Below, piece after piece: positions 4,622 to 5,391 of a DNA stretch of 5,391 nucleotides. The stretch is from NCBI GenBank assembly GCA_964495145.1, contig CAZBUP010000052.1, positions 1-5,391 on the forward strand, read 5' to 3'. Positions within the stretch are counted from its first letter, which is position 1; the number at the start of each line of letters is the position of its first letter. Under the pieces are notes generated by a model, which was not told where the DNA came from, did not search any database, and was given only the letters and a program-made list of their open reading frames with translations. A program made the position numbers and the translations under genes. The stretch is from UBA6120 sp964495145 (GTDB lineage Bacteria; Bacillota_I; Bacilli_A; RFN20; CAG-826).

Positions 4622-5391
4622 GATGCGTCTCCTGGGGTCGCTTTGCCGTCGGTACGGGCCGCCGGCAAATAAGTCTCAAGCACTTCGATTAATTTCTTTT
4701 CGGCTTCTTCGATTGATAAATTGTTGAAAGCGCAGGCCGCCGACGAGAAATGGCCGCCCCCGCCGAGTTTTTCAAGCAGGAATTGGACGTTGATGCTATT
4801 GTCGCTTCGGGCCGAGATCCGCACTTCCTTGGCGTCGGTCTTGCCGATGACGAAGGTGGCGTTGACGCCCTTGATTTGGATGTTCATGTTGGCGACTTTG
4901 GCCAAGGTGGCCCGATCGATGATGTCGCTCGCGTCGGCCAAGGCCACGATGATGCCGTAATAAGGCGTCTTCGAGTTGGCCATGATCTTGGTAATCAGGT
5001 TGTGTTCCTCGTAATCGTCTTTTAGGAAGGTGTCGGCCAAGGCGTTGTCGGCCCCGCTTTGCTTTAGGAACATCGAGGCTTCGAAGGTGCGCATGCCGGC
5101 GGTCTTTGACCGATAATAATTCGTGTCGAGGAAAATGCCGGCCAGCATGATGGTGGCGTAAGCCGAGGGAATGGTGATGCGCGGGTTGGGCGAGGCGTAC
5201 CGAATCAATTCGGCGACGAGTTCCGAAGCGCTGGAAGCGCTTGGCTCGACGTAACTATATACCGGGTTGTCGATGAATTCCTCGGCGCGGCGATGATGGT
5301 CGATGACGACCACTTTGGTGGCTTCCTCAAGCAGTTTCGGGAACATGGTGATCGAAGGACGGTGGACGTCGCACACGACGACCAAGGTGTC
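4618..5391 (-). CDS. gdpP: c-di-AMP phosphodiesterase GdpP, C-terminal DHH-DHHA1 part (5' end missing)
   Basis: This is the C-terminal 257 residues of a GdpP (YybT)-type protein; the frame is open to the right edge, and the first visible codon is GAC. GdpP cleaves cyclic di-AMP to pApA and is normally a membrane protein with two transmembrane helices, a PAS domain and a degenerate GGDEF domain before the catalytic part; those (about 400 residues) lie outside the window. Visible are DTLVVVCDVHRPS (residues 1-13 of the fragment), the DHH signature VVVIDHHRR (27-35, D31 H32 H33), SASSASELVAEL (51-62), GIFLDTNYY (85-93, likely metal ligand D89), RTFEAS (101-106) and the DHHA1 nucleotide-binding loop GGGGH (210-214). 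All expected catalytic elements in this part are intact. Its stop overlaps the rplI start by 4 nt. The gdpP-rplI-dnaB order is the usual Firmicutes arrangement. Confidence 0.93.
   Translation of the reverse strand, partial: DTLVVVCDVHRPSITMFPKLLEEATKVVVIDHHRRAEEFIDNPVYSYVEPSASSASELVAELIRYASPNPRITIPSAYATIMLAGIFLDTNYYRSKTAGMRTFEASMFLKQSGADNALADTFLKDDYEEHNLITKIMANSKTPYYGIIVALADASDIIDRATLAKVANMNIQIKGVNATFVIGKTDAKEVRISARSDNSINVQFLLEKLGGGGHFSSAACAFNNLSIEEAEKKLIEVLETYLPAARTDGKATPGDAS
4629..4633 (-). promoter_or_regulatory. Ribosome binding site of rplI
   Basis: AGGAG on the minus strand ends 7 nt before the rplI ATG at 4621 and lies inside the last codons of gdpP. It confirms the L9 start and lets L9 be translated independently of gdpP, consistent with a higher need for ribosomal protein than for the phosphodiesterase. 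Confidence 0.7.

Noticed and set aside
4238..4672. 144-codon plus-strand frame opposite rplI and the end of gdpP
   Set aside because: It is antisense to L9, and its glycine/phenylalanine-rich translation is typical of a reverse-complement artefact.

Overview
The window is a roughly 50% G+C bacterial chromosome segment, dense with genes, that looks like a core housekeeping region of a Bacillota (Firmicutes)-type organism, possibly an uncultured lineage near the Bacilli/Mollicutes. The basis is the gene order gdpP, rplI, dnaB, walJ, rlmH on the minus strand. The gdpP-rplI-dnaB run is typical of Firmicutes, and WalJ (YycJ) and RlmH are neighbours near the origin in Bacillus. TGA works as a stop codon (HAD gene, walJ, gdpP) and tryptophan is TGG, so the Mycoplasma-type code is not in use. 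No mobile element, CRISPR array, tRNA or rRNA was seen.

Layout. Positions 1-194 (minus) hold the N-terminus of a RimK-like ATP-grasp ligase that runs off the left edge. Positions 266-604 (minus) encode a 112-residue protein I do not recognise, with a credible sigma-A-type promoter at 622-650. A divergent plus-strand gene at 666-1457 encodes a Cof-type HAD phosphatase. It converges on the minus-strand operon at a hairpin terminator (1457-1480) that overlaps the last codons of rlmH. The operon then fills the rest of the window, transcribed right to left: gdpP (C-terminal 257 residues, 5391-4618), rplI (4621-4172), dnaB (4170-2692), walJ (2689-1940) and rlmH (1943-1464).

The operon is very compact. 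There are ATGA overlaps at gdpP/rplI and walJ/rlmH, a 1-nt gap at rplI/dnaB and a 2-nt gap at dnaB/walJ, so translational coupling is likely. It joins c-di-AMP turnover (GdpP), the ribosome (L9, and RlmH methylation of 23S rRNA), the replication fork helicase (DnaB) and a metallo-beta-lactamase-fold nuclease-like protein (WalJ).

I find no convincing new biological system. The points worth a second look are local: a roughly 29-residue insertion and a DYIGL Walker B variant in DnaB, missing signature glycines in L9 and RlmH, a perfect 16-bp palindrome near the divergent promoter, and the unidentified 112-residue protein.
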